DNA of 53,466 bases from Phycisphaerae bacterium (GCA_030615025.1 JAUXAB010000018.1:1-53466); one strand, 5' to 3'; numbered from the stretch's first letter, positions 1 to 8,472 are shown. Program-made: numbers and translations. The notes: generated by a model from the letters alone, not told the origin.

Positions 1-123
1 AAACTTCACATCATCCTTTTCAGCGAAGAGCGAAAACTCCGTGCCGTCAAACAGGTTGCCTCGGACAGCATATTCTCCTGTAAACTGTCCAGGAGATATT
101 GTGCAATCAAGCCATTTTTCCAT
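1..123 (-). CDS. hypothetical protein, 3' part outside window
   Basis: Reading the minus strand from an ATG at 121-123 gives 41 open codons that run off the left edge. The peptide begins MEKWLDCTISPGQFTGEY and continues without a stop. A strong ribosome binding site (GGAAAGGAG, about 5 bases before the ATG) supports a real start, and this argues against the overlapping plus-strand frame at 41-253. I do not recognise the family from so short a piece and see no signal peptide or membrane segment. It is divergent from the sigma factor gene, with about 210 bases between the two starts. Confidence 0.6.
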   Translation of the reverse strand, partial: MEKWLDCTISPGQFTGEYAVRGNLFDGTEFSLFAEKDDVKF

Positions 124-335
124 AACAACTCCTTTCCTTCCACCTTTTCTCATCACCATCCAAATTGAACGGGATGTTGCTAATGTGGAAACCACTATAA
201 AAAATCCTAACGCAAACCCGGCAACAAAGCAAGGATTATATTCTAAAACGTAGGGGAATTTGTGTCACCTTTTTTCATTTCCGGAGTCTATTATAATGAG
301 ACTATAATATGGGCTGATTGAACGGGATTTGAGAG

Positions 336-1796
336 ATGCAGAATATAACAAGTGACGCGGAATTATTGCAGGCCAGTTTAGCCGGCAGCACCGAGGCCTT
401 CGGGACAATCGTTGAACGGTATCAGTCTTTGATTTGTGGGATTACCTATAGCTCTACGGGGGATTTAAGCAAGAGTGAAGAGCTGGCTCAGGAGACGTTT
501 ATAAGTGCGTGGAGGGGGCTGGGCCGGTTAAAAGATTTGGGCAAGTTTCGGGTCTGGCTGTGCACGATTGCGCGGAACGTAGTCAGGAAGTCAATTAAGA
601 GGGGGCTGAGAGACGTTATGGGTGCCGCTGAGCCGTTGGAGGATGTGGAGAAAATCAAATCAGCCGAGCCGGGGCCGGTCGAAAGCGTGATAAGCAAAGA
701 GCAGCAGGCTGTTGTCTGGCGGGCGCTGCAGGGGATTCCGGAGAGGTATCGTGAGCCAATGGTGCTTTTTTATCGTGAGCAGCAGTCGGTGAGGCAGGTA
801 GCGACGGGGCTTGGGCTATCTGAGGATGCGGCTAAACAGAGGCTTTCTCGCGGTCGTAAGATGCTGAAAGAGCAAGTGGCAGCGCTTGTAGAAGAGACAC
901 TTGGGCGGACCAAACCGGGGAAGATGTTTACCGTGGCCGTTGTTGCTGCGCTTCCCGCCATAACTGCGCAGACCGCCACTGCGGCAGTAGCCGGAGTAGC
1001 AGCAAAAGGAGCACCGGCAGCGAAAGCTGCGTTTCTCAGCGGCCTCTCCGGGGCGGTGCTTGGCCCGGTAGTTGGACTGCTTGGCGGGATTTTTGGGTCG
1101 TGGATGAGCATTAAGCACACGAAATCACCTCGCGAGAGGAGATTTATGGTCAAAATGGGGGGCGCCGTTTGGGCGGCACTCTTGCTATTCATAGGGCTGC
1201 CACTGGTGTTAATGCTAACTGGTGTGATTCCAAGATGGGCCTACTGGGTGTTGTTCGCAGTATTTTTTGCTCTGTTGCTGCCGCTGATAATCTGGAGCAA
1301 TGCCCGACAGCGACAAATCCAGATAGAAGATGGCACCTACATCAAACCTCAATATCAGCCGGCAAAATCCTCAAAAGCCAATGTGTATGGCGCTTTTGCT
1401 GGAAGTATTTTCGGCTCAGTATGCTGGATCTTCGTAATATCATTTATCACAAAAGACTGGTTAATCGCCTTAGCGGTGCTGATATTTGGCGTTCTTCTTT
1501 TCGCCGTCAGTACAAAAATATGCTTACGCGCACCGGGTAAATATTGGCGTATTATTATAATCGATATGATGTCCGTTGCGTTGTTTACGTTAGTGGTAGT
1601 CAATCTGCGGTGGGGAAAGTGGATGGAGTTTTACCGCCCGAGTTCATCTTATCGGCCTGATTATGATATGCCAATTTGGGGGATAAATTTAGCGATTGTG
1701 GCTATCTTCAGCGGCTTACTGGTTCTGTTTGTCCTCAAGTCCAGGAAGCAAAAGCGGTTGATGAGAAAAAAAGAACAGCAAGCCCGGCTCGATTAA
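336..1796 (+). CDS. ECF sigma-70 factor with C-terminal multi-pass membrane domain
   Basis: This 486-residue protein starts as an ECF sigma factor. Region 2 covers about residues 5-95 (a -10-binding segment around EELAQETFISAWRGL), and region 4 covers about 125-185 with a helix-turn-helix around VATGLGLSEDAAKQRLSRGR. A normal ECF factor would end there, near 190 residues. Instead some 290 residues follow: an Ala/Gly-rich segment (about 205-255), then roughly six strongly hydrophobic helices (for example near 275-297, 301-320, 350-392, 405-425 and 445-467), ending in a Lys/Arg-rich tail. The family direction (core RNA polymerase binding, promoter recognition) is known. That the tail anchors or regulates the factor at the membrane is inference. 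No separate anti-sigma gene is adjacent. TATAAT-like hexamers lie at 292-297 and 303-308, but I could not pair either with a good -35 box. Confidence 0.88.
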   Translation: MQNITSDAELLQASLAGSTEAFGTIVERYQSLICGITYSSTGDLSKSEELAQETFISAWRGLGRLKDLGKFRVWLCTIARNVVRKSIKRGLRDVMGAAEPLEDVEKIKSAEPGPVESVISKEQQAVVWRALQGIPERYREPMVLFYREQQSVRQVATGLGLSEDAAKQRLSRGRKMLKEQVAALVEETLGRTKPGKMFTVAVVAALPAITAQTATAAVAGVAAKGAPAAKAAFLSGLSGAVLGPVVGLLGGIFGSWMSIKHTKSPRERRFMVKMGGAVWAALLLFIGLPLVLMLTGVIPRWAYWVLFAVFFALLLPLIIWSNARQRQIQIEDGTYIKPQYQPAKSSKANVYGAFAGSIFGSVCWIFVISFITKDWLIALAVLIFGVLLFAVSTKICLRAPGKYWRIIIIDMMSVALFTLVVVNLRWGKWMEFYRPSSSYRPDYDMPIWGINLAIVAIFSGLLVLFVLKSRKQKRLMRKKEQQARLD

Positions 1797-1836
1797 AGTC
1801 ACGATTGGTCTTATTTAGTTTCTGCAGCTAATAGAG

Positions 1837-2286
1837 TTAAAATAGTCGGGAGCTGTCGAGCAGGAATGTTACGGGGCCATCGTTGGTGCTTGTTACGTGC
1901 ATATATTCGCCGAAGACGCCCTTTTCGACGGCAACGCCGTGCTGAGCAATCAGGTCCGCTACTTTTTCGTAAAGCTGCTCGGCTAACTGCGGCTGGGCGG
2001 CGTCGTCGAAGCCGGGCCGGCGACCCTTTCGGCAGTCGCCGTGCAAGGTAAAATTGCTGACTAACAAAATCGCGCCGCCGACGTCGAGCAGGCTTCGATT
2101 CATCTTACCGGCCTCGTCAGGGAAGATGCGCAGGTTCACGAGCTTTTCAGCTATAAACTCAGCGTCCTTTAAGATATCAGTCTTGGCGACACTGAGGTAA
2201 ACCAGCAGTCCTTTGTCGATTCGGCCAACCGTTTGGCCATTAACTTCAACCTTGGCCTGCAAAACACGCTGACAAACTATCCGCAT
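1837..2286 (-). CDS. dtd: D-aminoacyl-tRNA deacylase
   Basis: This 149-residue protein has the normal Dtd length. Dtd hydrolyses D-amino acids from mischarged tRNA in the cytoplasm, and also Gly-tRNA(Ala), so it proofreads translation. It opens with MRIVCQRVLQAKVEV and carries the two active-site signatures: SNFTLHG at 77-83 (usually SQFTL, so the Gln position is Asn here) and NDGPVTF at 135-141, which holds the Gly-cisPro pair that selects chirality. An AAAGGA ribosome binding site precedes the ATG. The SDR gene lies upstream on the same strand with about 50 bases between them, so co-transcription is possible. Confidence 0.93.
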   Translation of the reverse strand: MRIVCQRVLQAKVEVNGQTVGRIDKGLLVYLSVAKTDILKDAEFIAEKLVNLRIFPDEAGKMNRSLLDVGGAILLVSNFTLHGDCRKGRRPGFDDAAQPQLAEQLYEKVADLIAQHGVAVEKGVFGEYMHVTSTNDGPVTFLLDSSRLF

Positions 2287-2336
2287 AGCTGTCCTTTCTC
2301 GTTATGCGTCGTGCGTATATAGTATTGCGTTATCTG

Positions 2337-3065
2337 TTAAAACCACGGTGTTGAGGCCGCCCTTCGGATGTGCAGCTCATCGATGACGGCGTTTCCTTTG
2401 TGGGTGATAAGGTATAAGACTAATTCAGCGATTTCTTCCGGCTGCATAAGGTCCTGCTTTTTTATATCAGGGCGGACTTTTTTGACCAAATCGGTATCGA
2501 CTCCGCCGGGGCAAAGCAAATGCACGCGGACATTTGAGCCCCGCAGCTCCTCAGCTAACGCCATTGTCATCCCGCGAAGTGCATGCTTCGATGCGGTGTA
2601 GGCGCTTTGAAGTGGATAAGCTTTGACACCTACGACCGAGGCGATGTTGATAATATAGGCTGCTTCCGATCTTCTTAACAGCCCCAGAGCTTCCCTGCAA
2701 AGGATAAATGGTGCACGCGCATTTGTGCGGAGGCAGCGGTCCCAATCTTCTGTCGAGGTTTCTTCCAATTTTGCGGAGTGAGTGATACCAGCATTATTTA
2801 TCAGTATGTCGAGCCGGCCGAATCTTTCGCTGGCTGCCTTGACGAGGTTTTTGATGGACTGCTCATCTGTTAATTCTGTGGGGATTATCTGTGCTTTTCC
2901 GCCGGCTGCCGTAACCTGCTCGGCGGTTTCTCTTAGCTTATCTACCGCGCGTGCGGCCAGGACGACCGTTGCGGCCTCTCTGGCTAATGCAAGGCTGATA
3001 GCTCTGCCAATTCCGCGGCTGGCTCCTGTTACTATTGCGACTTTTCCGGTTAATCTTTTTTCCAT
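2337..3065 (-). CDS. short-chain dehydrogenase/reductase (FabG-like)
   Basis: This is a classical SDR of 242 residues. The cofactor motif GASRGIG is at 14-20, NNAG at about 90-93, and the catalytic Ser143, Tyr156 and Lys160 sit in SVVGVKAYPLQSAYTASK. The family reduces or oxidises carbonyl/hydroxyl groups with NAD(P)H, and the closest textbook relatives are 3-oxoacyl-ACP reductases. The substrate cannot be read from the sequence. No other fatty-acid gene is nearby, so a dedicated FabG role is unlikely to be provable from context. It lies upstream of dtd on the same strand. Confidence 0.85.
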   Translation of the reverse strand: MEKRLTGKVAIVTGASRGIGRAISLALAREAATVVLAARAVDKLRETAEQVTAAGGKAQIIPTELTDEQSIKNLVKAASERFGRLDILINNAGITHSAKLEETSTEDWDRCLRTNARAPFILCREALGLLRRSEAAYIINIASVVGVKAYPLQSAYTASKHALRGMTMALAEELRGSNVRVHLLCPGGVDTDLVKKVRPDIKKQDLMQPEEIAELVLYLITHKGNAVIDELHIRRAASTPWF

Positions 3066-3190
3066 TTCGCAGCCCTTCCCAAAATTGTGCAGGGATTATA
3101 ACGGAAAATTTTGAAAAGCAAAAGTCCCTCTTTGCCGGATGCTGGCAGGGGGTGGCGCTACTTCACAGGTTTTTGGCCGGTTTTATTCGT

Positions 3191-4591
3191 CTATCGTCGG
3201 GTCCTGGTTCTGCCTGGGCGGCGCTCTGTGCGGCGTAACTTTCTCTTTTCCTCCAGCATTGTTTTGGCGAGTCTCTCGAAGCGCTCGTGCCTGCTTACCA
3301 GCAGGCCGTCAATTGCCACTGTCGTCTTTGCCGCTGCTTCTTCGATAGCGAGCTTTCGTATGAACTTAAGCTCGGCTGCGACTTGCTGATATACGGCTTT
3401 GGCCAGAATGGGTGAGCTGGCGCTCTGTCTGCTTGTCCACCCTCGCATTTCCCTTACGCCCGTCCTGGCTACGGTTTTCAATGCTTTTTCCAGGCCTTCA
3501 AATGCCTTTAGTGCGGCTTTGACCTTGTTCGGATCGTTAAACGGCAGCTTTATGGTTACTTTGGGTGTCGACGGCCTGTTTGTCATATCTCCCTGGAACC
3601 TTCTTCTGTAGTCCTGCTCCATAGTACCTGGGTACGTTCTTCTATTATAGTCGCTGTCCATAGCACCTGTGCGGCCCCGGGTGCTCCTTCTCGACCTTCC
3701 AGGTCTCCTTGACTCCCGCAACTCGCGGCGCATCGTATCCTCTTGCATTTTCTCGACAATTTTGTCGAACCGCTCACTTCTGTTTAATATCATACCATCG
3801 ATCGCGGCTGTAGTCTTTTCGGCGGTTTCTTCAACAGCCTGCCTTCGTACGAAATCAAACTCTGCGCCGACCTGCTCATAGACGGCTTTTACGATAGTAG
3901 GTGTGATGCCCGTTAGGCCGCTAATCCACTCGGTTATCACCTTTTCGCTTTCTTTTTCCACGTTTTTCAATGCTTCTTCGAGACCTTCGAACTTCTTGAG
4001 CCTGGCTTTAACGGCGTTCGGGTCGGCAAGCGGGTCTATATTGGCTATTGAGCTGAGGTCGATTACCTGTGTTGGCAGTTGTTTCTCCGCTCCGGATGGC
4101 TGTTTTTCTTGATTTACAGGCCTCGTAGATGTGTCCTGTATAGCTCCGTGCTTGCTCAAGAGTTCAACGATTTGGTTTTGGCGCTTTACTTTCGCCCACC
4201 ACATTGGTGTCCGACCATCCAAGTCTTTAGCATTCACATCGGCACCTTTGGCAATAAGCAGTTCCACTACATCCCTTTTACCCCAAGTTGCCGCGAGGTG
4301 TAAGGGAGTCCAGTTGCCATTACCCTTAGCGTTGACTTCTGCTCCCCTGTCAATAAGGAGTTCTACCACATCCTTGTGGCCTCTTTCGGCGGCTGGGTGC
4401 AGCGGTGTATTGCCCTCAACTTTTTCGTTTACATCGGCGCCCCTTGAAATGAGTAACTTGACCTTGGCAATGTCACCATCACTTGCGGCCTGGTGCAGCG
4501 ACTTATTTGTGATATTCGCACTTTGTACGGCATAAGAGGGAGTTAGGCCGAAAGACACAACCAATAGAATTGAAATAACCAAAGGCTTCAC
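3191..4591 (-). CDS. exported ankyrin-repeat protein with a duplicated C-terminal domain
   Basis: The start is a GTG at 4589-4591 with a perfect GGAGG 8 bases upstream. The 466-residue product has a signal peptide (about 1-21, ending PSYA) and four ankyrin repeats (about 30-150, with TPLHPAAERGH and TPLHLAATWGK units). A linker follows, then two copies of an unrecognised helical domain of about 105 residues at roughly 190-300 and 345-455. Both copies contain DPN-VKA-L--FEGLE-ALK, a Tyr-Gln/Glu-Gln-Val/Ala segment, a TT-AIDG motif and a basic tail rich in RRPGR. Ankyrins normally bind proteins. Export suggests an envelope role, but the partner and function are unknown. Confidence 0.82.
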   Translation of the reverse strand: MKPLVISILLVVSFGLTPSYAVQSANITNKSLHQAASDGDIAKVKLLISRGADVNEKVEGNTPLHPAAERGHKDVVELLIDRGAEVNAKGNGNWTPLHLAATWGKRDVVELLIAKGADVNAKDLDGRTPMWWAKVKRQNQIVELLSKHGAIQDTSTRPVNQEKQPSGAEKQLPTQVIDLSSIANIDPLADPNAVKARLKKFEGLEEALKNVEKESEKVITEWISGLTGITPTIVKAVYEQVGAEFDFVRRQAVEETAEKTTAAIDGMILNRSERFDKIVEKMQEDTMRRELRESRRPGRSRRSTRGRTGAMDSDYNRRTYPGTMEQDYRRRFQGDMTNRPSTPKVTIKLPFNDPNKVKAALKAFEGLEKALKTVARTGVREMRGWTSRQSASSPILAKAVYQQVAAELKFIRKLAIEEAAAKTTVAIDGLLVSRHERFERLAKTMLEEKRKLRRTERRPGRTRTRR

Positions 4592-4740
4592 GATATATCC
4601 TCCAAAATTGTGGTAACGTTAATAATGACCAATCGGTGCGCCTTTAACCGGTCATTTAACACATATATATAGACATTATACACCAAAATGTTAGCTCTCC
4701 GTTATGAAAACCGGCTAAATTTGATTTTTTGGGCGATTTT

Positions 4741-5694
4741 TTAGACCTGCTCGACGGTTGCCAGGCCAAGCGTTTCTGCAATTCTATCGAATTCATCCAG
4801 AGAGTAAAACTCGATGATTATCTTGCCTCTCTGGCCATTTTTGCGGGTCTCAATGCTTACCTTTGTGCCAAGGTAGGTGCTGAGTTTGCTCTCCAGGTCG
4901 AGGATATGGGCCGGTTTCGAGCGGACGGTTGTCCTGGGCTGCTCTGTGCCGGTAAGATATTTTCGGACCAATCTTTCGACTTCCCGGACGCTGAGCCGGC
5001 CTGCCATCGCTCGATTGGCCAGCTTTCGGCGAAGCTCGTCTGTAGGCAGGGCAAGTATCGCACGGGCGTGGCCCATATTCAACTGGCGGTGGACTAACAT
5101 TTGCTTGATTTCGTCCGGTAAGTCCAGCAGCCGCAAGTAGTTAGCGATGACGGAGCGGTCTTCGCCGAGGCGCTCGGCGGCTTCGGCCTGGGTTAGAGAG
5201 AAAGTATTGAAATAGTTTTGATAGGCCTTTGCGCGTTCGATGGGATTGAGGTCGGTTCGGTGGATGTTCTCAATTAGTGCCAACTCAAGTAGCTGCTGGT
5301 CGGTTGCCTGGCGGATGAGAGCGGGTATGGTAGTCAGCGAAGCTAATCGGGCGGCCCGGAATCGGCGTTCGCCGGCAATTAGCTCGAATCCGGCCGCGGA
5401 CGGACGGACGATAATCGGCTGAATTACGCCATTGGCCTTGATGGACTCGGCCAAATCTGCCAGCTCCTGCTGGTCCCAGACCGTTCGGGCCTGATAGGGA
5501 TTCGGAGATATGTCGTCGATGCTTATTTCCTGTAGAGAATTTCGTAACTCTTTGTCTGGTGGGAAGTTAAGGGCTATCGTGGTATTGGACAGTAGCCGAT
5601 TGGCCTCTACATCGGCATCTAATGTTATCGGACTTAACAGCGATTCAAGCCCCCTGCCAAGATGTTTTGGTTTTTCTCTTTTTCTGTTAGTCAT
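4741..5694 (-). CDS. parB: chromosome-partitioning protein ParB (Spo0J family)
   Basis: The 317-residue protein starts with the usual basic N-terminus including GRGLESLL. The ParB nuclease-like/CTP-binding domain (about 60-160) holds GERRFRAAR and ENIHRTDLNP, the two nucleotide-binding motifs of CTP-dependent sliding clamps. The central helix-turn-helix that reads parS is around SLTQAEAAERLGEDRSVIANYL, and a C-terminal dimerisation region follows. An AAGGAG site precedes the ATG at 5694. ParB loads at parS and spreads along DNA with CTP, working with ParA and SMC. Two parS-like sites lie upstream. parA, usually directly upstream, is absent here: that side is non-coding for 1.5 kb. Confidence 0.95.
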   Translation of the reverse strand: MTNRKREKPKHLGRGLESLLSPITLDADVEANRLLSNTTIALNFPPDKELRNSLQEISIDDISPNPYQARTVWDQQELADLAESIKANGVIQPIIVRPSAAGFELIAGERRFRAARLASLTTIPALIRQATDQQLLELALIENIHRTDLNPIERAKAYQNYFNTFSLTQAEAAERLGEDRSVIANYLRLLDLPDEIKQMLVHRQLNMGHARAILALPTDELRRKLANRAMAGRLSVREVERLVRKYLTGTEQPRTTVRSKPAHILDLESKLSTYLGTKVSIETRKNGQRGKIIIEFYSLDEFDRIAETLGLATVEQV

Positions 5695-5961
5695 ATAAAT
5701 GCTCCTTCATAAACGATTGCGATTTTGCGAGGGCACCCAAACTGCGTCCACCTGGGGTGGATACTTCTGATCCACCGAAGGTGAGCAAAGTTTTGAGGAC
5801 ACAACAACTTGCAGAATGGAGGCCCTTTATATTAGCAATCCTGTTTTTCTTCGGCCTACTTTTAGCCGGCGTTTAGCGGTCGGCCTAAATAATATTTCGG
5901 AATTTTTGGTGGAAATTCTGCAACTTTATATGACCAAAAAGCGCTTTTCAGCATAAAAAAA

Positions 5962-5977
5962 CGTTTCACGTGAAACA
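5962..5977. promoter_or_regulatory. parS: parS site (ParB loading site)
   Basis: The sequence cgtttcacgtgaaaca matches the bacterial parS consensus TGTTNCACGTGAAACA at 15 of 16 positions, differing only at the first base. It is a near-perfect palindrome 268 bases upstream of the parB start. This is the sequence bound by the ParB helix-turn-helix to load the CTP clamp. Confidence 0.88.
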
Positions 5978-6075
5978 ATGATAAGCGAAAAACAGAAAAT
6001 AGCAACAAGGAGTTAGGAATAAATAGGAATAAGAAGATAATGAGGCCGACCATACCGACAAGTTGAGACTTTCAG

Positions 6076-6100
6076 CAGAGGACGCAGAGAAAACAGAAAA
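6076..6100. repeat. copy of dispersed cagagg-acgcagag repeat
   Basis: This stretch reads cagaggacgcagagaaaa followed by cagaaaa. Closely related text occurs at 8381-8440 (inside prfB) and 10735-10770. It is a small interspersed repeat with no coding signal. Confidence 0.5.
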
Positions 6101-6225
6101 TCAGCCGAGAAAGAACCATCTTTTTCAAAAAGCGGACTTTCAGAGCGTGATCGAGGACGGCAGTGGTTTGTCATATCTGCATTAGTGGATTAGGCAAGGC
6201 ATAAATTGACAGTGTCAAGATACGG

Positions 6226-6271
6226 ATTCCCGCCACCTGCTTTCGCAGGCACAAGTTTCGCGGGAATGACA
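6226..6271. repeat. palindromic intergenic repeat, copy 1
   Basis: The outer inverted repeat attcccgc (6226-6233) pairs with gcgggaat (6260-6267). An inner hairpin cctgc-tttc-gcagg lies at 6236-6249, and the element ends in aatgaca. A second, diverged copy is at 6670. Elements of this shape are common small interspersed palindromes in bacterial genomes. Confidence 0.6.
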
Positions 6272-6489
6272 AACGATCATGTGAGCAGTGACAAGGCAGC
6301 AGGTTTTTGAAGAGCTGTATTACGATGCGGCTTTGTATGAGAAGAGTTCGCAAATCGGTGCGAGAACAAACAAACCAGCAGGGTCCGTCCAATATCGCGA
6401 TGTGTATTGCAGGCTTGCATCTTAGAGGACAGAAGAAGACTCATTTGATTTGGCGGGGTGCCTGGAGAGCGGAATTGTCCGGGTCAAGA

Positions 6490-6505
6490 TGTTTCACGTG
6501 GAACA
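6490..6505. promoter_or_regulatory. parS: second parS site
   Basis: The sequence tgtttcacgtggaaca read on the minus strand is TGTTCCACGTGAAACA, a full match to TGTTNCACGTGAAACA. It lies 513 bases from the first site. Two sites in one non-coding zone make a chance match very unlikely. Confidence 0.88.
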
Positions 6506-6669
6506 AAAAAGTAAGAATTCAAAATTGGAAGGCGAAAAACAGGAGTCTGGAGACGGGAGTAAGAAATCAGAAAGAAAGAGAGCAAAAGGAATTAGTGCTC
6601 TGTCACTCGTAATTTGAAGGACTGTGATTTTGCACTTGATGCGCAATATAGGCGTACCAACAGTTCTGA

Positions 6670-6719
6670 ATTCCCGCCCCTGCTTTCGCAGGGGTGACAA
6701 CCTTGCGCAGGAATGACAA
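6670..6719. repeat. palindromic intergenic repeat, copy 2
   Basis: It starts attcccgcccc, has a perfect 7-bp hairpin cccctgc-tttc-gcagggg (6677-6694), and ends gcgcaggaatgaca. It shares order and core bases with the copy at 6226, but its outer arms have diverged (gcgcaggaat instead of gcgggaat). Confidence 0.55.
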
Positions 6720-6777
6720 TCGTCAATCAAGCTGTGACAGACCGTTAGAAAACGAGATGGTATAGGGCAGATAATAG

Positions 6778-7050
6778 TTAGTATATGGGGATGTTAGTTG
6801 GATATACACCAAACTTCAAAAGCGAAAAATAAAACCTGTCCTTATCTTAAGATTTGAATACGGTGACTTGATTGGGCTTGAGATAACCGGGGCGAGCGAG
6901 GTAGTGGAGAATTTCAGTGCGAGCTATAAAGCCATCGCGCACTATGATAATAATAAAGCGGAAGGTGTAACAAACTTGGCTCTTTGGGCGGTTGAGCCGA
7001 ATAGTATTGCTAACATTCAGGCGGGTCTGGCGACCACGGGACTTCAATAA
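6778..7050 (+). pseudogene. remnant of a secreted protein with an Ig-like domain
   Basis: An open frame without a convincing start ends at TAA 7048-7050. Its last 60 codons read like a bacterial Ig-like domain of large secreted proteins: GLEITGASEVVENFSASY, then a YKAIAHYDNN segment, then a VEPNSIANIQAGLATT segment. In such proteins this unit is one repeat of many, followed by more domains, but here it stands alone without signal peptide or partner domains. The frame upstream is low-complexity and unconvincing, so I read this as a decayed fragment. A short real gene is less likely. Confidence 0.45.
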
Positions 7051-7057
7051 TCAAATA

Positions 7058-7100
7058 AAGCAGGCGTGGTTTCGCTTATTGTGGGGCCACGCTTTTGCTT
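7058..7100 (+). terminator. terminator-like hairpin
   Basis: The arms aagcaggcgtgg (7058-7069) and ccacgcttttgctt (7087-7100) pair with a small bulge around a 17-base loop. The hairpin directly follows the end of the Ig-like remnant, consistent with a terminator left from a once larger gene. The T-tract after it is weak. Confidence 0.5.
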
Positions 7101-7259
7101 GTTAGATCGAGGGGCGGTTAGAATTTCCAATTTATAGTTGTGCCGTTTAGATTGCGGCGTCGGTCGTGATAGGGTCTGCTTGCAATAATATGGGGGGTTG
7201 CACTTGTTAGGTTAATATGATATAAGCAGGTTTTAATCTGAATGTGTAGGAACAAATAT

Positions 7260-8472
7260 ATGGAAGCTGCGGAATTAAGAACAGCGATACAGAATTTAGC
7301 GGCCCGGATTGAGAAAATCCGGGACTGGCTTTGACTTGTCCAATAAGAAAACTGCCCTTGGAAAGCTGGAAGAGAAGATGGCTGGTGTGGGGTTCTGGGA
7401 TAATCCCGATACAGCTCAATCAGTAGTCTCTCAACTAAGTGCACTTAAATCAGTGATTGAGCCGGTCGAAGAAACCCAGCGTGAGGTCGAAGACCTGAGA
7501 GAGCTGTTCGAGCTGGCAACGGCTGAGTCAGACAAGGATGAGCTGATACAGTTAGAAGATGATCTGGCAAATCTGGTAAAAAAATGTGAACAAATCGAGT
7601 TGGCTGGGCTGCTATCCAGGCCTGAGGATATGAAGAACTGCTTTTTCAGTATTCACGCGGGGGCGGGGGGGACAGAAAGCTGCGACTGGGCAAATATGCT
7701 TCTTAGAATGTACAGCCGATACTTTGAAAAGAACAAATACAAGTTCCGGGAGCTCGATATTACGCCGGGAGAAGAGGCGGGAATCCGGTCAATAACACTG
7801 CGGGTGAGCGGGCCTTTTGCATACGGGAAACTGTCGTGCGAGACCGGAGTGCATCGGCTCGTTAGAATAAGCCCGTTCGATTCTCAGAAACGACGGCATA
7901 CAAGTTTTGCAGCGGTAGATTGTGTTCCTGAATTCGATGACGATATCGATGTTGAAATAGATGAAGAGGATTTGCGGATTGATTTTTACCGTGCCAGCGG
8001 GGCTGGGGGCCAACATGTAAATAAGGTAAGCTCAGCAGTGCGGATTACACATGAGCCGACCGGCATCGTGGTGCAATGCCAGAACGAGAGGAGCCAGCAC
8101 AAGAACAGGGCACAGGCAATGAAGGTACTCAAGGCTAAACTATATGTGCTCGAACAGCAAAAACGCGACGCTGAGCTGGCGAAACTTTATAGCGAGAAGG
8201 GCGAAATCGCCTGGGGCAATCAGATACGAAGCTATGTCCTGCAGCCCTACAGAATGGTTAAAGACCACCGAACCAACTTTCAGACGGGCAATGTGGACGC
8301 GGTGCTGGACGGCGAACTCGACGGATTTATCGAAAGCCATCTGCGGCACCGGGCGAAAAAAGGGAAGGTAGAAATTAACCGCAGAGAAATAATTAAAAAT
8401 CAAATAAGCCACAGAGGTCACAGAGAACACAGAGGGAATAAAAGTAAAAAGGGTAAAGGTAAGCAAAGATGA
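7260..8472 (+). CDS. prfB: peptide chain release factor 2, expressed by programmed +1 frameshift
   Basis: The coding sequence is split over two frames: ATG 7260 to codon CTT 7329-7331, in-frame TGA 7332-7334, then continuation from GAC 7333 to TGA 8470-8472. RF2 recognises UGA and UAA and releases the finished peptide. The product begins MEAAELRTAIQNLAARIEKI and carries the GGQ catalytic loop in ASGAGGQHVNKVSSAV. The usual RF2 end (DGELDGFIESHLRHRAK) is followed by about 38 extra basic residues encoded by a dispersed repeat. The stop codon overlaps the next start (ATGA), so prfB and pepA are probably translationally coupled. Confidence 0.95.
7329..7335 (+). promoter_or_regulatory. programmed +1 frameshift site of prfB
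   Basis: The heptamer ctttgac is the classical RF2 recoding site: CUU slips to UUU over an in-frame UGA, and low RF2 favours the shift, which gives autoregulation. The upstream Shine-Dalgarno-like stimulator is only loosely present (gggactgg). Confidence 0.93.
8373..8445. repeat. dispersed repeat inside the 3' end of prfB
   Basis: The sequence starts aattaaccgcagag (8373-8386), which recurs exactly at 10653-10666, and continues with cacagaggtcacagagaaca. It encodes the HRGHREHRG part of the RF2 extension. It resembles the interspersed cagag repeats at 6076 and 10735. Confidence 0.6.

Larger units (their letters stand above)
5695..7259. other. gene-poor zone with parS sites and dispersed repeats
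   Basis: No convincing intact gene lies between parB and prfB. The zone holds two parS-like sites (5962 and 6490), palindromic repeats of the attcccgc...gcgggaat type (6226 and 6670), a piece of the cagaggacgcagag repeat (6076-6100), a decayed Ig-like coding remnant (6778-7050) and a terminator-like hairpin (7058-7100). Short reading frames in the zone lack ribosome binding sites and recognisable sequence. I saw no TTATNCACA DnaA-box cluster on reading, although a weak one could be missed. Confidence 0.6.

Noticed and set aside
41..253. Plus-strand reading frame of 70 residues
   Set aside because: It has no ribosome binding site or recognisable sequence, and it overlaps the minus-strand gene that starts at 123 with a strong GGAAAGGAG site.
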